NCBI RefSeq assembly: GCF_002917925.1
Contig: NZ_PPFE01000007.1
Span: 152,461-216,460 of the forward strand
Direction of reading: 5' to 3'
Origin: Roseovarius confluentis
Lineage (GTDB): Bacteria > Pseudomonadota > Alphaproteobacteria > Rhodobacterales > Rhodobacteraceae
Length of the DNA: 64,000 nt
Shown here: one piece after another, positions 47,724 through 57,154 of the stretch
Position numbering within the stretch: the first letter of the stretch is position 1
Layout of the letters: each line of letters starts with the position of its first letter
Made by a program: the position numbers and the translations under genes
Notes under the pieces: model-generated
What the model was told of the DNA's origin: nothing
The model's input: only the letters and a program-made list of their open reading frames with translations
The model's database searches: none

Positions 47724-50381
47724 TTGAAGCCTGAGTTCATCGACGTGCCGCATGCGCATTCGGTCGCCGAAGTCCTGCAAATGCTCGATACCGACGCCGA
47801 ACTGGGACTAAGCTGCCACGAGGCGCAAAAGCGGCTTGCTCGCCACGGCCCTAACCACCTGCGCCAGATTAAACCGCGCAGCACGCTCTCCATCCTGTTT
47901 CACCAGGTCCGCGGATTCATCTTCTGGCTTTTGGTGGCCGCAAGCGCCTTCGCATTTTCGATCGGCGACACCGCCGAGGCTACCGCGATCCTCATCGTAC
48001 TGGTTCTGAACGTCCTCATCGGCGTCTTCACCGAGCGGCGCGCCGCCCGATCGATGGAAGCGCTTAGACATATCGCCGACACCCACACCCGCATCCGCCG
48101 CGACGGCCACGTCTTCATGGCCGATGCCCGCGATCTCGTCCCCGGCGACATCGTCATCATCGAGGCGGGCGACGTCATCACTGCCGATCTGCGCGTGATC
48201 AAAGCCACTGGGCTGGAATGCGATGAATCCGTCCTGACGGGTGAATCGATCGCAGTCGCCAAATCCACCGAGGCTGTCGAAATCGACAGCATTCTCGGCG
48301 AGCGCATCGGTATGCTCTTCAAGGGCAGTGCCGTCACCCGCGGCCTGGCCGAGGCCGTGGTCACCGGCACCGGCATGCAGACCGAGGTAGGGCATATCAG
48401 CGCCTTGGTTCAAGCGGCCGAACCGGAATCTACGCCGCTTGAAAGCCAGCTCAACCGCCTCGGGCAGAAACTTGTCGGGCTGATGATCGCGCTCTGCGGT
48501 GTCACCGTCGGGGCCGGCTACGTACGCGGATATCCGGTAACAGAACTCATCCAGACCGGCATCGCGCTCGCGGTCGCCGCGATACCCGAGGGCTTGCCTG
48601 TTGTCGCGACCCTCTGCCTTGCGCGCGGCATGTGGCGGATGGCGACCCACAACGCCCTGATCCGGCGCCTGTCGTCCGTGGAAACCCTTGGCGCGACAAC
48701 GGTGATCCTGACCGACAAGACCGGCACACTGACCGAAAATCGCATGAGCGTCACCCGCTACCTGCTCTCGGGCGAAACGCAGGAAGTCACAGCCGAAGGT
48801 CCGCTCGACACCGGCCAGTCGCCAGCTCTTCTATGGGCCCTGCGGATTGGCGCCTTGTGCAATAGCGCGGATCGCGGCGGCCCGCTGCAAAGCGAAGGCA
48901 CCGGAGACCCGATGGAACTAGCTCTTCTCGACGTTGCGGCCCGGGCCAATTTGGACCTCGCAGGTTATCGCGTCGTCGCGGAGCACGCGTTCGATCCTGA
49001 CCATCGCATGATGGCGCAGATTCACGAATTCGAAGGGCGATTTCTTTTCTCGGTCAAGGGTGCCCCAGAAGCCGTACTCGCCAGATGCACACATGTTCTG
49101 TCAGACTCTGTGACACTTCCACTGGACGCCGCCGCGCGACATGCCTGGCAGAACAAGAGCAGCGCCGCCGCCGCCGAAGGTCTGCGCTGCCTCGCCCTGG
49201 CCATGAAAAGCCGCGACGCATCGAACGAACACCCCTATGCCGATCTAATGCTGATCGCGATTGTGGCGTTTGCCGATCCGATGCGGCATGAGGTGCCCGC
49301 CGCCATCGCGGCCTGCAAAACGGCCGGTATCCGCGTCGTCATGGTCACCGGCGACCACGCCGCCACGGCCCTGCGCATTGCGCGCGACGCCGGGATCGAT
49401 CCGGGCCGTGCCGCGATGCCGGATGACCTCGACCTCGCCACGCTCGACCCTGCGCGTGTCGATCCGACCACTGCCCAACGTCTGTTACAGACCAACGTCT
49501 TCGCCCGCGTTTCACCGTCCGGCAAGCTGGCGCTCGCCACGTTCCTCCAGAAATCGGGCCAGATCGTCGCTATGACCGGGGATGGCGTCAACGATGCACC
49601 GGCCCTGCGCAAGGCCGATATCGGCATCGCCATGGGCCATCGCGGTACCCAGGTCGCCCGTGAAGCCGCCGAGATGGTCCTGCGCGACGATTCTTTCGCC
49701 ACAATCGTGACCGCGGTCCGCGAAGGCCGCGCGATCTTCGACAACATCCGGAAATTCGTCGTCTACCTGATGTCGTGCAACCTTTCCGAAGTGCTCGTCG
49801 TCGGCATCGCCGTGGCTGCAGGCTTGCCCGCCCCACTGACGCCTTTGCAGATCCTCTTCCTGAACCTCGTAACGGACGTATTCCCAGCCTTCGCACTCGG
49901 GCTCGGCCCCGGCGATCCCGACATTCTGAAACGTCCCCCCCGCCACGCCAAAGAATCGATCATGGGCCGGCACCAATGGCGCCGCGTGGCATGGCTGGGG
50001 ACACTCATCACTGTGGCGACGCTAGGCGCGTTCGGCCTTGCGCTTTTCTGGTTGGCACTCGCTCCGGCGCAGGCCACCACAGTCGCATTTCTGACCCTGT
50101 CCTTGGCGCAGCTGTGGAATGTCATCAATGCGGGCGACCCAAGGCGCGGACCGGTAGACAGTGGCGCGATGCGAAACCCGTTCGTCTGGGGCGCGATCAC
50201 GCTCTGTCTCGGTCTCGTGGCAACGGCCCTTTGGGTGCCAGTCTTCTCGGACGTTCTTGAATTGCCCTCGCCAGGCGGTGCGGGCTTGGTGCTGGCATTG
50301 GGGACCAGTTTCCTCCCGCTCGTTGCAATGCCGATAGCCGCACTCCGCGCGAGGGCCCAGAATCACGTGCTCCAGTCGTGA
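47724..50381 (+). CDS. P-type cation-transporting ATPase (P2 type), 885 aa
   Basis: The N-terminal cation-ATPase domain, actuator motif LTGESIAVAKST, phosphorylation site DKTGTLTENRMS, KGAPE-type nucleotide site, and GDGVNDAPALRKADIGIAMG hinge are all present, with about ten membrane helices. The helix motif AVAAIPEGLPVVATLCLA (PEGL) places it with the P2A calcium-type pumps (ctpF/SERCA-like). The start is a TTG chosen for AAGGAG 7 bases upstream. The mycobacterial DosR regulon has a pump of the same type, CtpF. The ion is not certain. Confidence 0.93.
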   Translation: MKPEFIDVPHAHSVAEVLQMLDTDAELGLSCHEAQKRLARHGPNHLRQIKPRSTLSILFHQVRGFIFWLLVAASAFAFSIGDTAEATAILIVLVLNVLIGVFTERRAARSMEALRHIADTHTRIRRDGHVFMADARDLVPGDIVIIEAGDVITADLRVIKATGLECDESVLTGESIAVAKSTEAVEIDSILGERIGMLFKGSAVTRGLAEAVVTGTGMQTEVGHISALVQAAEPESTPLESQLNRLGQKLVGLMIALCGVTVGAGYVRGYPVTELIQTGIALAVAAIPEGLPVVATLCLARGMWRMATHNALIRRLSSVETLGATTVILTDKTGTLTENRMSVTRYLLSGETQEVTAEGPLDTGQSPALLWALRIGALCNSADRGGPLQSEGTGDPMELALLDVAARANLDLAGYRVVAEHAFDPDHRMMAQIHEFEGRFLFSVKGAPEAVLARCTHVLSDSVTLPLDAAARHAWQNKSSAAAAEGLRCLALAMKSRDASNEHPYADLMLIAIVAFADPMRHEVPAAIAACKTAGIRVVMVTGDHAATALRIARDAGIDPGRAAMPDDLDLATLDPARVDPTTAQRLLQTNVFARVSPSGKLALATFLQKSGQIVAMTGDGVNDAPALRKADIGIAMGHRGTQVAREAAEMVLRDDSFATIVTAVREGRAIFDNIRKFVVYLMSCNLSEVLVVGIAVAAGLPAPLTPLQILFLNLVTDVFPAFALGLGPGDPDILKRPPRHAKESIMGRHQWRRVAWLGTLITVATLGAFGLALFWLALAPAQATTVAFLTLSLAQLWNVINAGDPRRGPVDSGAMRNPFVWGAITLCLGLVATALWVPVFSDVLELPSPGGAGLVLALGTSFLPLVAMPIAALRARAQNHVLQS

Positions 50382-50515
50382 ACATGCACGTCCCGTCCCG
50401 AATGTGCCTCCAGGATTTTGCGGGCAAGAGTTTCCCGTTCCACGTCATTGACCCTGCCCCATAACAGTATACCACCGTGGCGTATCTGTTCGGAATAATA
50501 GTCCCGATGCGTCAT
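50363..50515 (-). CDS. small conserved stress protein, 50 aa
   Basis: A perfect GGAAGGAG site lies 7 bases before the ATG, and the protein has the pattern GGILLWGRV...A.KILEAHSGRDVHVHDW. I recognise this pattern as the end of several small stress-linked proteins. It overlaps the end of the hibernation-factor frame (71 bp, other frame) and the end of the P-type ATPase gene (19 bp, antisense). It may be an independent peptide or a detached tail domain. Confidence 0.65.
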   Translation of the reverse strand: MTHRDYYSEQIRHGGILLWGRVNDVERETLARKILEAHSGRDVHVHDWST

Positions 50516-51074
50516 TGTACGCTCCTTCCAACCTTGTGAGGGAGACCGCGAAGAGACCCTTGTCACCCTGCTCTTCACGAAACCGCAGGCGGTCGCCTGT
50601 CCCAAGGTCATCCCAAACATCCGACGTGAAACCATCACGTTGAAAATAGACCTCGCGCCCGTCATCGGCGCGCAGATAGCCATAGCCCAGCTTCGGCTCT
50701 ATCGACGTGATCTCGCCGTGCAAGACCGGCGCATGATGCTTGACGTCGACACCACCCATTTTTTTCTTCTGACGCTTGAGGTGCTTTTCGGCTGCCGAGA
50801 AAGCCCGGTTCACGGCCAGCAGAAGATCATCGCGCGCGCTGCCCTGCGCAACTTGCCGCGACACCGCGAAATCGAGCCCGGGCAGGTGCAGGTTCAGACG
50901 GACCCTGACCACCCGCCCGTGCGGCTTGCGCTTTTGCGGCGCATCCAGCGTGACCTCGCATCCGGTGACCCGGTCGCTGATCCGCTCCAGCACCGTGATA
51001 CGGCGACCCACCAACTCGGACACAGCCGGCGATGGATCGAGATTGCGATAACTGATGATCGGGTCAATCTGCAT
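50445..51074 (-). CDS. HPF/RaiA-type ribosome hibernation factor with cold-shock-like C-terminus, 209 aa
   Basis: Residues 1-110 fit the HPF/YfiA fold: MQIDPIISYRNLDPSPAVSELVGRRITVLERISDRVTGCEVTLDAP, with the basic helix SAAEKHLKRQKKK. The C-terminal part, HGEITSIEPKLGYGYLRADDGREVYFQRDGF, is a cold-shock-like (S1/OB) domain instead of the dimerisation domain of long HPF. The ATG at 51074 has GAGG nearby. The last about 25 residues after LTRLEG overlap the 50-aa gene and look like read-through. It should silence 70S ribosomes in starved or anoxic cells; the regulon analogues are Rv0079/Rv1738. Confidence 0.85.
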   Translation of the reverse strand: MQIDPIISYRNLDPSPAVSELVGRRITVLERISDRVTGCEVTLDAPQKRKPHGRVVRVRLNLHLPGLDFAVSRQVAQGSARDDLLLAVNRAFSAAEKHLKRQKKKMGGVDVKHHAPVLHGEITSIEPKLGYGYLRADDGREVYFQRDGFTSDVWDDLGTGDRLRFREEQGDKGLFAVSLTRLEGAYNDASGLLFRTDTPRWYTVMGQGQ

Positions 51075-51105
51075 AGACCTCTGACCTTCTGGCTCTTCGA
51101 CCTCC

Positions 51106-51384
51106 CTATGGGCAGGGCGCCCTGTAATAGGTGCCATCTCCATGTGCGTAGGCGCAGTTACCGGTTTCCGTGTTCTGCGCCACCAGAGTGCCCGCCGCAG
51201 CTCCGGCCAGCGCCGAGATGAGCCGCCAGTCGTCATCGGCTCCAAGCGCGTCCGCCGTGATCAGACCTGCCGCAGCCCCGGCGGTCACGCCGACAACGGT
51301 CCGTTGTTGCTCCGTCAGGTTTTCGCATCCGATCAGCAGCGCAAATCCCGCGAGGAACAAAAGCGTCTTCAAATTGCGCTCCAT
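51106..51384 (-). CDS. glycine-zipper lipoprotein, 92 aa
   Basis: Lipobox LLIGC at residues 16-20, then a Gly/Ala-zipper (VVGVTAGAAAGLITADALGADD and LISALAGAAAGTLVAQNTETG), as in YMGG/OsmB-like outer-membrane lipoproteins. GGAGG lies 8 bases before the ATG at 51384. An FNR box in the end of the upstream prs gene is 76.5 bp away. Followed closely by the hibernation factor gene, so both are probably one unit. Confidence 0.8.
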   Translation of the reverse strand: MERNLKTLLFLAGFALLIGCENLTEQQRTVVGVTAGAAAGLITADALGADDDWRLISALAGAAAGTLVAQNTETGNCAYAHGDGTYYRAPCP

Positions 51385-51450
51385 GCGTTGAACCTCCAAA
51401 TGACTACGTTTCTCGTGCGCTTTCCTGTTTCGCATCTTGCGGTTTTCCGG

Positions 51451-52452
51451 TCATTGACGGTTATCAACAAGCTCCGGCGCGCAGGCGACGGACAGAGAGA
51501 TCTCTTGCCCCCGGTGCACGGCATCAATGGCATCGGCGATCAGGGGCGCGCAGCCCAGAATCCTGAACCAGTCCGGCGGCTCTGCAGGAAGATGGGCAAG
51601 CGGCGCCAAGCTGTCAGTCACCGTCACGCTGTCGATCACGCCCGAGGCGCAGAAATCCTGAAATGTCTGCGCCTCCAGCAGCCCGTGAGGGGCAAGGACA
51701 TGAATACTGCGGCCGCCGTGATCCCGCACGGCCCTTGCGGCGCGCAAAACGGTTCCGCCGCCGCAAATCATGTCGTCGACAATGTGTACGACGCGGTCTT
51801 TGACCTCTCCGGCAAAGAGCGATCCCGACACAATTCCGGCCGAGCGGCGCTTTTCCATGAGTCCGAACGATACCTCCCCGCCGATGCGCGCCTCGAGCGC
51901 CTCACGCAAAAGCTGGGCACGCTTTACCCCACCGGCATCGGGTGACACGACCGCCAGGCGCGCCTCCGAATTCTGCGCTGCGATATGCGCCGCAAAGAAA
52001 TCCTGCGTGGCCAGGTGAACCGTCCGGCAACGAAAAGCGTTCTGGAACGCCGCGAGGTTGTGAACCTCAAACTTCATCACCAGTTCGACACCCACCGCTT
52101 CCAGAAGCTGCGCAACATAGCGGCTGCTTACCGGGTCCTGCGGCTTTGTCTGCCGGTCCTTCCGCGAATAGGCAAGGTACGGCACGATTGCAGTAATGCG
52201 CGCCGCCCCATGCTCCCGGCAGGTTGCGAGGAAGAACAACAAGCGGACCAGCTTGTCGTTCGCCGATGCGACGCCATCGCCGTGAAGCGAGTGCAGCACG
52301 AACACATCCCGTCCCCGGACACTGACAAGGGGCCTCGACTTATGCTCGCCGCCCTGAAAGTCGCGTTCTTCGTGCGCCGCAACCGCATAGCCACCGGCGG
52401 CGGCCACCCGCGCGCCCAAGGTTTGCGATCCGTTGAGAGCGAAAAATAACAT
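51451..52452 (-). CDS. ribose-phosphate pyrophosphokinase-like protein, 333 aa
   Basis: Fits PRPP synthetase: an N-terminal domain with ERDFQGGEHKSRPLVSVRGRDVFVLHSL and 'YLAYSRKDRQTKP' (ATP-binding KDR), and the PRPP loop HIVDDMICGGGTVLRAAR. It makes PRPP from ribose 5-phosphate and ATP. Sequence divergence and context suggest a second, special-purpose copy (class and regulation unknown). Its stop lies next to an FNR box that extends into the last codons. The start ATG falls at the predicted transcription start of the upstream FNR box, so the mRNA may be leaderless. Confidence 0.85.
   Translation of the reverse strand: MLFFALNGSQTLGARVAAAGGYAVAAHEERDFQGGEHKSRPLVSVRGRDVFVLHSLHGDGVASANDKLVRLLFFLATCREHGAARITAIVPYLAYSRKDRQTKPQDPVSSRYVAQLLEAVGVELVMKFEVHNLAAFQNAFRCRTVHLATQDFFAAHIAAQNSEARLAVVSPDAGGVKRAQLLREALEARIGGEVSFGLMEKRRSAGIVSGSLFAGEVKDRVVHIVDDMICGGGTVLRAARAVRDHGGRSIHVLAPHGLLEAQTFQDFCASGVIDSVTVTDSLAPLAHLPAEPPDWFRILGCAPLIADAIDAVHRGQEISLSVACAPELVDNRQ
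51454..51467 (-). promoter_or_regulatory. FNR-type box inside the prs 3' end
   Basis: TTGACGGTTATCAA is a full match. It sits within the last codons of prs and 76.5 bp before the lipoprotein start at 51384. Confidence 0.8.
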
Positions 52453-52485
52453 GACGCAAGGGTTCCCATGCGCAATCGCAAAGCA

Positions 52486-52499
52486 TTGACCGTCATCAA
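52486..52499. promoter_or_regulatory. FNR-type box between prs and the APH-like gene
   Basis: TTGACCGTCATCAA is a full match. The centre is 40.5 bp from the prs start codon (minus) and 66.5 bp from the APH-like start (plus). Confidence 0.8.
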
Positions 52500-52558
52500 T
52501 GCCACCACCTGCCTGGTTTCACATTCTCGAATGGCCGGTCATCGCTCTGGTGACCCGC

Positions 52559-53665
52559 ATGTCTTTCGGGGTTGATCACGCTCTCATGCAGAACGCCATG
52601 CCCTTTGCCCGGCCCCATCACCCATCACGTCGCAGTTCTGTGCGTTCGCGGATCAACGACTTGAGCGCCTTCCTTCAGGATCCTGCCAACTGGCCGACCG
52701 GCACGGTTCCAGAGTGCATCGAAACCCACGCCTCGCTCGTGTTCATGGGCGGCGACACGGTCCTGAAGCTGAAGAAATCGATCCGGATAGGCGCTCTCGA
52801 TCTGCGGTCTGTCGCGTCACGCCACCATTCGTGCGAAGAGGAGTTTCGCTTGAACCAGGAACTTGCCGGGGACATGTATCGCCGGACGCGGCCAATCACC
52901 CGTCATGTCGACGGCAAGCTCGCCCTGGATGGACGCGGCACTATCGTCGACTGGCTGTTGGAAATGCGCCGCCTTCCCGCGGCTCAGATGCTCGACTATC
53001 GCCTTTTGCACGGCCCGGCTCCAACCAGGAAAGAGATTCATCGCGTCTGCGATGTCATGGCTGCCTTCTACCTGCGTAGCAGCCCATCCTCGGAATTCGG
53101 AACAGAATATATGGCTCGATGGCTGTGGGAGGCTTCCATCAACGCCTGCCACCTCGCTGACCAAAAGAGCGTGATTGGAGAGGCCTACGACCCCGCGCTA
53201 CCAGAGATGGCAATCTCGGCACTCGAGAATTGCAGAGCCGAGATCATGAAACGCGGGGCGCTCGGGTTGATCGTCGAAGGGCACGGCGACCTTCGGCCAG
53301 AACACGTGAACCTCGGCGACCCGCCGATCGTTTTCGACCGACTTGAATTCGACCGAGGGCTTCGGCTTGCGGATCCCTACGAGGAACTCAACTATCTTGG
53401 ACTCGGCTGCTCCCTGCTGGGAACGCACTGGATCCGTAACGCACTGCTGCACCGGCTCGCGGACTCGGGGCTCGACCGTCCCAGCCCGGCGCTGATGAAT
53501 GCCTACAGCCTGAACCGTCTGCTCACCCGCGCCCGTCTCGCAATCGATCATCTGCTCGACCGCCATATCCGTACCCCCGAGAAATGGCCCCGACAAGCCA
53601 GGCAATGCCTCTCGGCGGCCCGGCGCTTCGTCCACGACACGCCGTCTGTGTGGCAAGCACCTTAG
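52559..53665 (+). CDS. aminoglycoside-phosphotransferase-like kinase, 368 aa
   Basis: An APH-fold protein: N-terminal ATP-site strand (SLVFMGGDTVLKLKKSIRIGALDLRS, with Lys in LKLKK) and catalytic loop VEGHGDLRPEHVNLG with Asp, followed by IVFDRLEFDRGLRLADPYEEL (metal-binding D). This is the domain found in Rv2004c-type proteins. The P-loop kinase domain often fused at the C-terminus is absent. The start ATG at 52559 is uncertain (weak ribosome site), but no earlier one fits the FNR box. The substrate is not an antibiotic as far as can be judged. Confidence 0.8.
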   Translation: MSFGVDHALMQNAMPFARPHHPSRRSSVRSRINDLSAFLQDPANWPTGTVPECIETHASLVFMGGDTVLKLKKSIRIGALDLRSVASRHHSCEEEFRLNQELAGDMYRRTRPITRHVDGKLALDGRGTIVDWLLEMRRLPAAQMLDYRLLHGPAPTRKEIHRVCDVMAAFYLRSSPSSEFGTEYMARWLWEASINACHLADQKSVIGEAYDPALPEMAISALENCRAEIMKRGALGLIVEGHGDLRPEHVNLGDPPIVFDRLEFDRGLRLADPYEELNYLGLGCSLLGTHWIRNALLHRLADSGLDRPSPALMNAYSLNRLLTRARLAIDHLLDRHIRTPEKWPRQARQCLSAARRFVHDTPSVWQAP

Positions 53666-53766
53666 GCTTCGAAAATGACCGTCCGCACAGTATCCAGCAT
53701 CCCCATACAGTCGCGTGACAGACCTGCGCGACGGCCTCGAGCGAACAAGACAGGAGGAACGAAGCC

Positions 53767-55671
53767 GTGAAGTCTGAACGCGCCCTGAACCTTGGCTACA
53801 TCCTGTTCGCCTTCTTCGCGGTCTTCGCGTTCCAGGCCTGGATCGCCGTCAGCCAGACAATTGTACTGGATTACTCGCAATTCATTTCCTACCTCGAAGA
53901 GGGCCGCATCGCCCGCGTGACCGTGACCGAAACCCGGATCGAAGGCGCATTCACCGAGAGCATGGGTGGCAAGACGCTCTTCGTGACAACACGCGTCGAT
54001 CCGGATTTCGCCTCAATGCTCGCCTCATACGGGGTAGAGATCGCCGGCGCATCCGATTCCAATTGGCTGACGACGCTTGCGTCCTGGATCGCTCCGGCCG
54101 TGATCCTCGTATTCTTCTGGGCCTTCGTATTCCGCCGTTTTGCCGAACGGCAGGGCATGGGTGGACTGGTCAATGTTGGTAAGTCCAAGGCCAAGGTCTG
54201 GGTCGAGCGCAACACCGGCGTGACCTTCGCCGACGTGGCGGGCGTTGACGAGGCCAGAACCGAGCTACAGGAGATCGTTTCGTTCCTGACCGATCGCGAC
54301 CGCTTCGCGCGCCTCGGCGCCCGCGTGCCCCGCGGCATCCTGCTGACCGGGCCGCCTGGTACGGGCAAGACCCTGCTGGCCCGCGCCGTGGCCGGAGAGG
54401 CAGGCGTGCCTTTCTTCTCGATCTCTGGCTCCGAGTTCGTGGAAATGTTCGTCGGCGTCGGCGCCGCCCGGGTGCGCGACCTGTTCGAACAGGCCCGCAA
54501 GGCCGCTCCCTGCATCATCTTCATAGACGAGCTCGACGCGCTTGGCCGGGCGCGCGGCGCGATCTCGGGCTTCGGCGGCGCCGACGAAAAGGAACAGACG
54601 TTAAACCAGCTACTGTCCGAACTGGATGGTTTCGATCCGACCGTGGGCATCGTCCTGCTGGCGGCGACCAACCGACCGGAAATTCTCGATCCGGCCCTCA
54701 CCCGGGCCGGGCGCTTCGACCGGCAGATCATCGTCGACCGCCCCGAGCGCAAGGGACGGCGCGACATCCTCGCGGTGCATATTCGCAAGATCACAGTCGA
54801 CCCAGCTCTGAGCCTCGATGACGTCGCGGCCCTCACGCCCGGCTTCACCGGTGCCGATCTCGCAAACCTCGTCAACGAGGCCGCCATTGTCGCCACCCGG
54901 CGCGGCGGGCAGGCCGTGACCCTTCAGGACATGACCGAGGCCGTTGAAAGGGTCGTGGCCGGGGCGGAACGCCATTCCCGGCTGCTCACCCCCGACGAGC
55001 GATGGCGCGTCGCGATTCACGAAATGGGTCACGCGCTGGTCGCCGCGGCCCTGCCGGGGGCCGACCCGGTGCACAAGGTTTCGATCATTCCCCGCAGCAT
55101 CGGCGCTTTGGGCTACACCATGCAGCGCCCGACAGAAGACAGGTTCCTGATCACCGAAAGGGAACTGCGCGACCGGATGGCAGTGCTGCTGGCCGGGCGC
55201 GCGGCCGAGGCGCTGGTGCTCGGGCAGGTTTCCAGCGGCGCGGAAGACGACCTGGCCAAGGCCACCGACATCGCGCGCTCGATGGTCATGCGGTTCGGCA
55301 TGGGACAGACGATCGGCCCCGTGACGCTCGAAGAGAAACGCCTGCGATGGTTACCGGACGCCGATACCGGCCCGCGCGACTTTTCCCAGGCCACGGCACG
55401 GGAGGTGGACCTCGACGTTCGCGCGGCCCTCGATGCGGCGTTCCAAAAGGCGACCGCCGCGCTTGAAAAAGCCCGCGCAGACCTCTTGTCCGGCGCTGAC
55501 CTGCTCTGCGAGAAAGAGACGATCACGCCACAGGATTTTCCGGCGATCTCCCGAACGTCGGCATCCGCCCCTGCGCCCGGCAACGGCGACGAAGGCCTCG
55601 CCACCGGTACGAGCGTCTCCCGCAAAGCCGGTCCAATGCTCACCAATCACGGCTCGACGGGACAACCCTAA
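53767..55671 (+). CDS. ftsH: FtsH-type membrane AAA+ metalloprotease, 634 aa
   Basis: Two membrane helices (residues 6-28 and about 100-122) flank a small periplasmic domain. The AAA+ module has Walker A GPPGTGKT, Walker [12 protein letters not shown], and [17 protein letters not shown]; the protease domain has the zinc site HEMGH ([14 protein letters not shown]). GTG start with AGGAGG upstream. It is distinct from the usual FtsH tail, so it may be an island-specific second copy. It removes damaged membrane proteins. Its stop overlaps the convergent Do protease gene by 4 bp. Confidence 0.93.
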   Translation: MKSERALNLGYILFAFFAVFAFQAWIAVSQTIVLDYSQFISYLEEGRIARVTVTETRIEGAFTESMGGKTLFVTTRVDPDFASMLASYGVEIAGASDSNWLTTLASWIAPAVILVFFWAFVFRRFAERQGMGGLVNVGKSKAKVWVERNTGVTFADVAGVDEARTELQEIVSFLTDRDRFARLGARVPRGILLTGPPGTGKTLLARAVAGEAGVPFFSISGSEFVEMFVGVGAARVRDLFEQARKAAPCIIFIDELDALGRARGAISGFGGADEKEQTLNQLLSELDGFDPTVGIVLLAATNRPEILDPALTRAGRFDRQIIVDRPERKGRRDILAVHIRKITVDPALSLDDVAALTPGFTGADLANLVNEAAIVATRRGGQAVTLQDMTEAVERVVAGAERHSRLLTPDERWRVAIHEMGHALVAAALPGADPVHKVSIIPRSIGALGYTMQRPTEDRFLITERELRDRMAVLLAGRAAEALVLGQVSSGAEDDLAKATDIARSMVMRFGMGQTIGPVTLEEKRLRWLPDADTGPRDFSQATAREVDLDVRAALDAAFQKATAALEKARADLLSGADLLCEKETITPQDFPAISRTSASAPAPGNGDEGLATGTSVSRKAGPMLTNHGSTGQP

Positions 55672-57065
55672 CCAATAGTGGTGAAATACGCGCGCCCCGC
55701 GCGATAGATCCGCAAGATCAGCGGCCCGTCCGATTGACGCGCCCGCCTGTCCAGCTCTTGCGGGCTGTGAACCGGTTTGCCCCCGGCCTCAACAATGACA
55801 TCCCCGGGCCGCACCCCCGCCGCGCTCAGTGGGCTGGCGGCATCGAGATCCTCGACCAGCACGCCACTCCGCCTGCCGCCCGACCCCTCGTCCACTGGCA
55901 CGGACCTCAGGGTCGCGCCATCAAGACGCCCGGTCGCCGGCACGGAAGGCCCGCCCCTGTTCGCTTCGACTTGGGAACCGCCCGCGCGCCCAAGCGTAAC
56001 ACGCATGCTCTGCGGCCTACCCTCGCGGATCAGTCCAAGCCGCACTGTAGCGCCCGGTTGTTTGAAGCTCACCGCCAGCCGCAACTCCGCCGCATCGGCA
56101 ACTTGATCATTATCGACAGCCACGACGATGTCCCCGGGTTTCAGCCCGGCAACCTCTGCCGGTGATCCGGGAACGATATCGGCGATCAGAACGCCGCCCG
56201 TGTCCGCAACCCCGAAGGCCTCCGCCAGGTCAGGGTCCAGATCCTGTATCATGATCCCGATCTGGCCTCGCTCGACGCGGCCGTTCTCCACCAGTTGCAG
56301 CGCAACCTGCATCGCCATGTCGATGGGAATGGCAAATCCGATTCCGACATTCCCCCCGGTCGGCCCCGCGATGGCAGTGTTGATCCCCACCAGCTCGCCA
56401 CGCAGGTTCACCAGCGCACCGCCCGAATTGCCCGGGTTGATTGCTGCATCGACCTGGATGAAATCCTCGTATCCCTCTATTCCAAGTCCCGTGCGACCCA
56501 ATGCGCTCACGATCCCCAGCGTAACGGTCCCTTCCAGACCAAACGGGTTTCCCACCGCCAGGACATAATCGCCCACGCGCAGACCCCTCGACCGCCCTAT
56601 CACCAGGCCCTCCAAGTTCTCTGCGTCGATGCTCAGCGCGGCGATATCCGTCTCTTCATCTATCCCGCGGATCTCGGCACGCAGGTCGCGCCCATCGGAC
56701 AGGTGAACCGTGATACTCTTGGCGTATTCCAGCACATGCGCATTTGTCAGCACCAGTCCCGCCTCGGCGTCCACGATCACACCCGAGCCGCTGGCCTCGA
56801 CGAAGCGTTCCAGCGGCACGTCGTGCGGCAGAAAGTCGAAGAACTGCCGGAAGAAAGGATCGGTAAAGACAGGACTCTCCAGACTCTCCTGCGATGACAC
56901 GGATATGGAAACCACCCCGGGCGCGACGCTCTCGACGATTGGCGCCAGCGATGGCGTCACAGCCATCTCGTCGGCGCTCAACCTAACCTCCGGCATCACC
57001 GGAGACGCCGCGCACAACGCGCCGCCAAGAACTATCGAAAAGATCGGTCTCAAGAGCACAGGCAT
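55668..57065 (-). CDS. DegP/Do-type periplasmic serine protease, 465 aa
   Basis: Signal peptide (MPVLLRPIFSIVLGGALCAASP), trypsin fold with His in TNAHV, Asp in ETDIAAL and Ser in GNSGGAL, then two PDZ domains (QIGIMIQDLDPDLAEAFGVADTGGVLIADIVPGSPA and GVLVEDLDAASPLSAAGVRPGDVIVEAGG). GGGAGG lies 8 bases before the ATG at 57065. It degrades or refolds envelope proteins. An imperfect FNR box is 70.5 bp upstream. In this position it complements Lon, FtsH and the Hsp20s. Confidence 0.92.
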   Translation of the reverse strand: MPVLLRPIFSIVLGGALCAASPVMPEVRLSADEMAVTPSLAPIVESVAPGVVSISVSSQESLESPVFTDPFFRQFFDFLPHDVPLERFVEASGSGVIVDAEAGLVLTNAHVLEYAKSITVHLSDGRDLRAEIRGIDEETDIAALSIDAENLEGLVIGRSRGLRVGDYVLAVGNPFGLEGTVTLGIVSALGRTGLGIEGYEDFIQVDAAINPGNSGGALVNLRGELVGINTAIAGPTGGNVGIGFAIPIDMAMQVALQLVENGRVERGQIGIMIQDLDPDLAEAFGVADTGGVLIADIVPGSPAEVAGLKPGDIVVAVDNDQVADAAELRLAVSFKQPGATVRLGLIREGRPQSMRVTLGRAGGSQVEANRGGPSVPATGRLDGATLRSVPVDEGSGGRRSGVLVEDLDAASPLSAAGVRPGDVIVEAGGKPVHSPQELDRRARQSDGPLILRIYRAGRAYFTTIG

Positions 57066-57128
57066 TTGTCGATCCTCCCGAATGAACGTGCGCCTTGGTG
57101 CAGTCTCGCCCGGAGCCAGTTTCTCACA

Positions 57129-57142
57129 ATGACGGCAATCAA
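57129..57142 (-). promoter_or_regulatory. FNR-type box, one mismatch, before the Do-type protease gene
   Basis: ATGACGGCAATCAA has one mismatch. Its centre is 70.5 bp before the start at 57065. Confidence 0.55.
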
Positions 57143-57154
57143 TCGTCCGCGACT

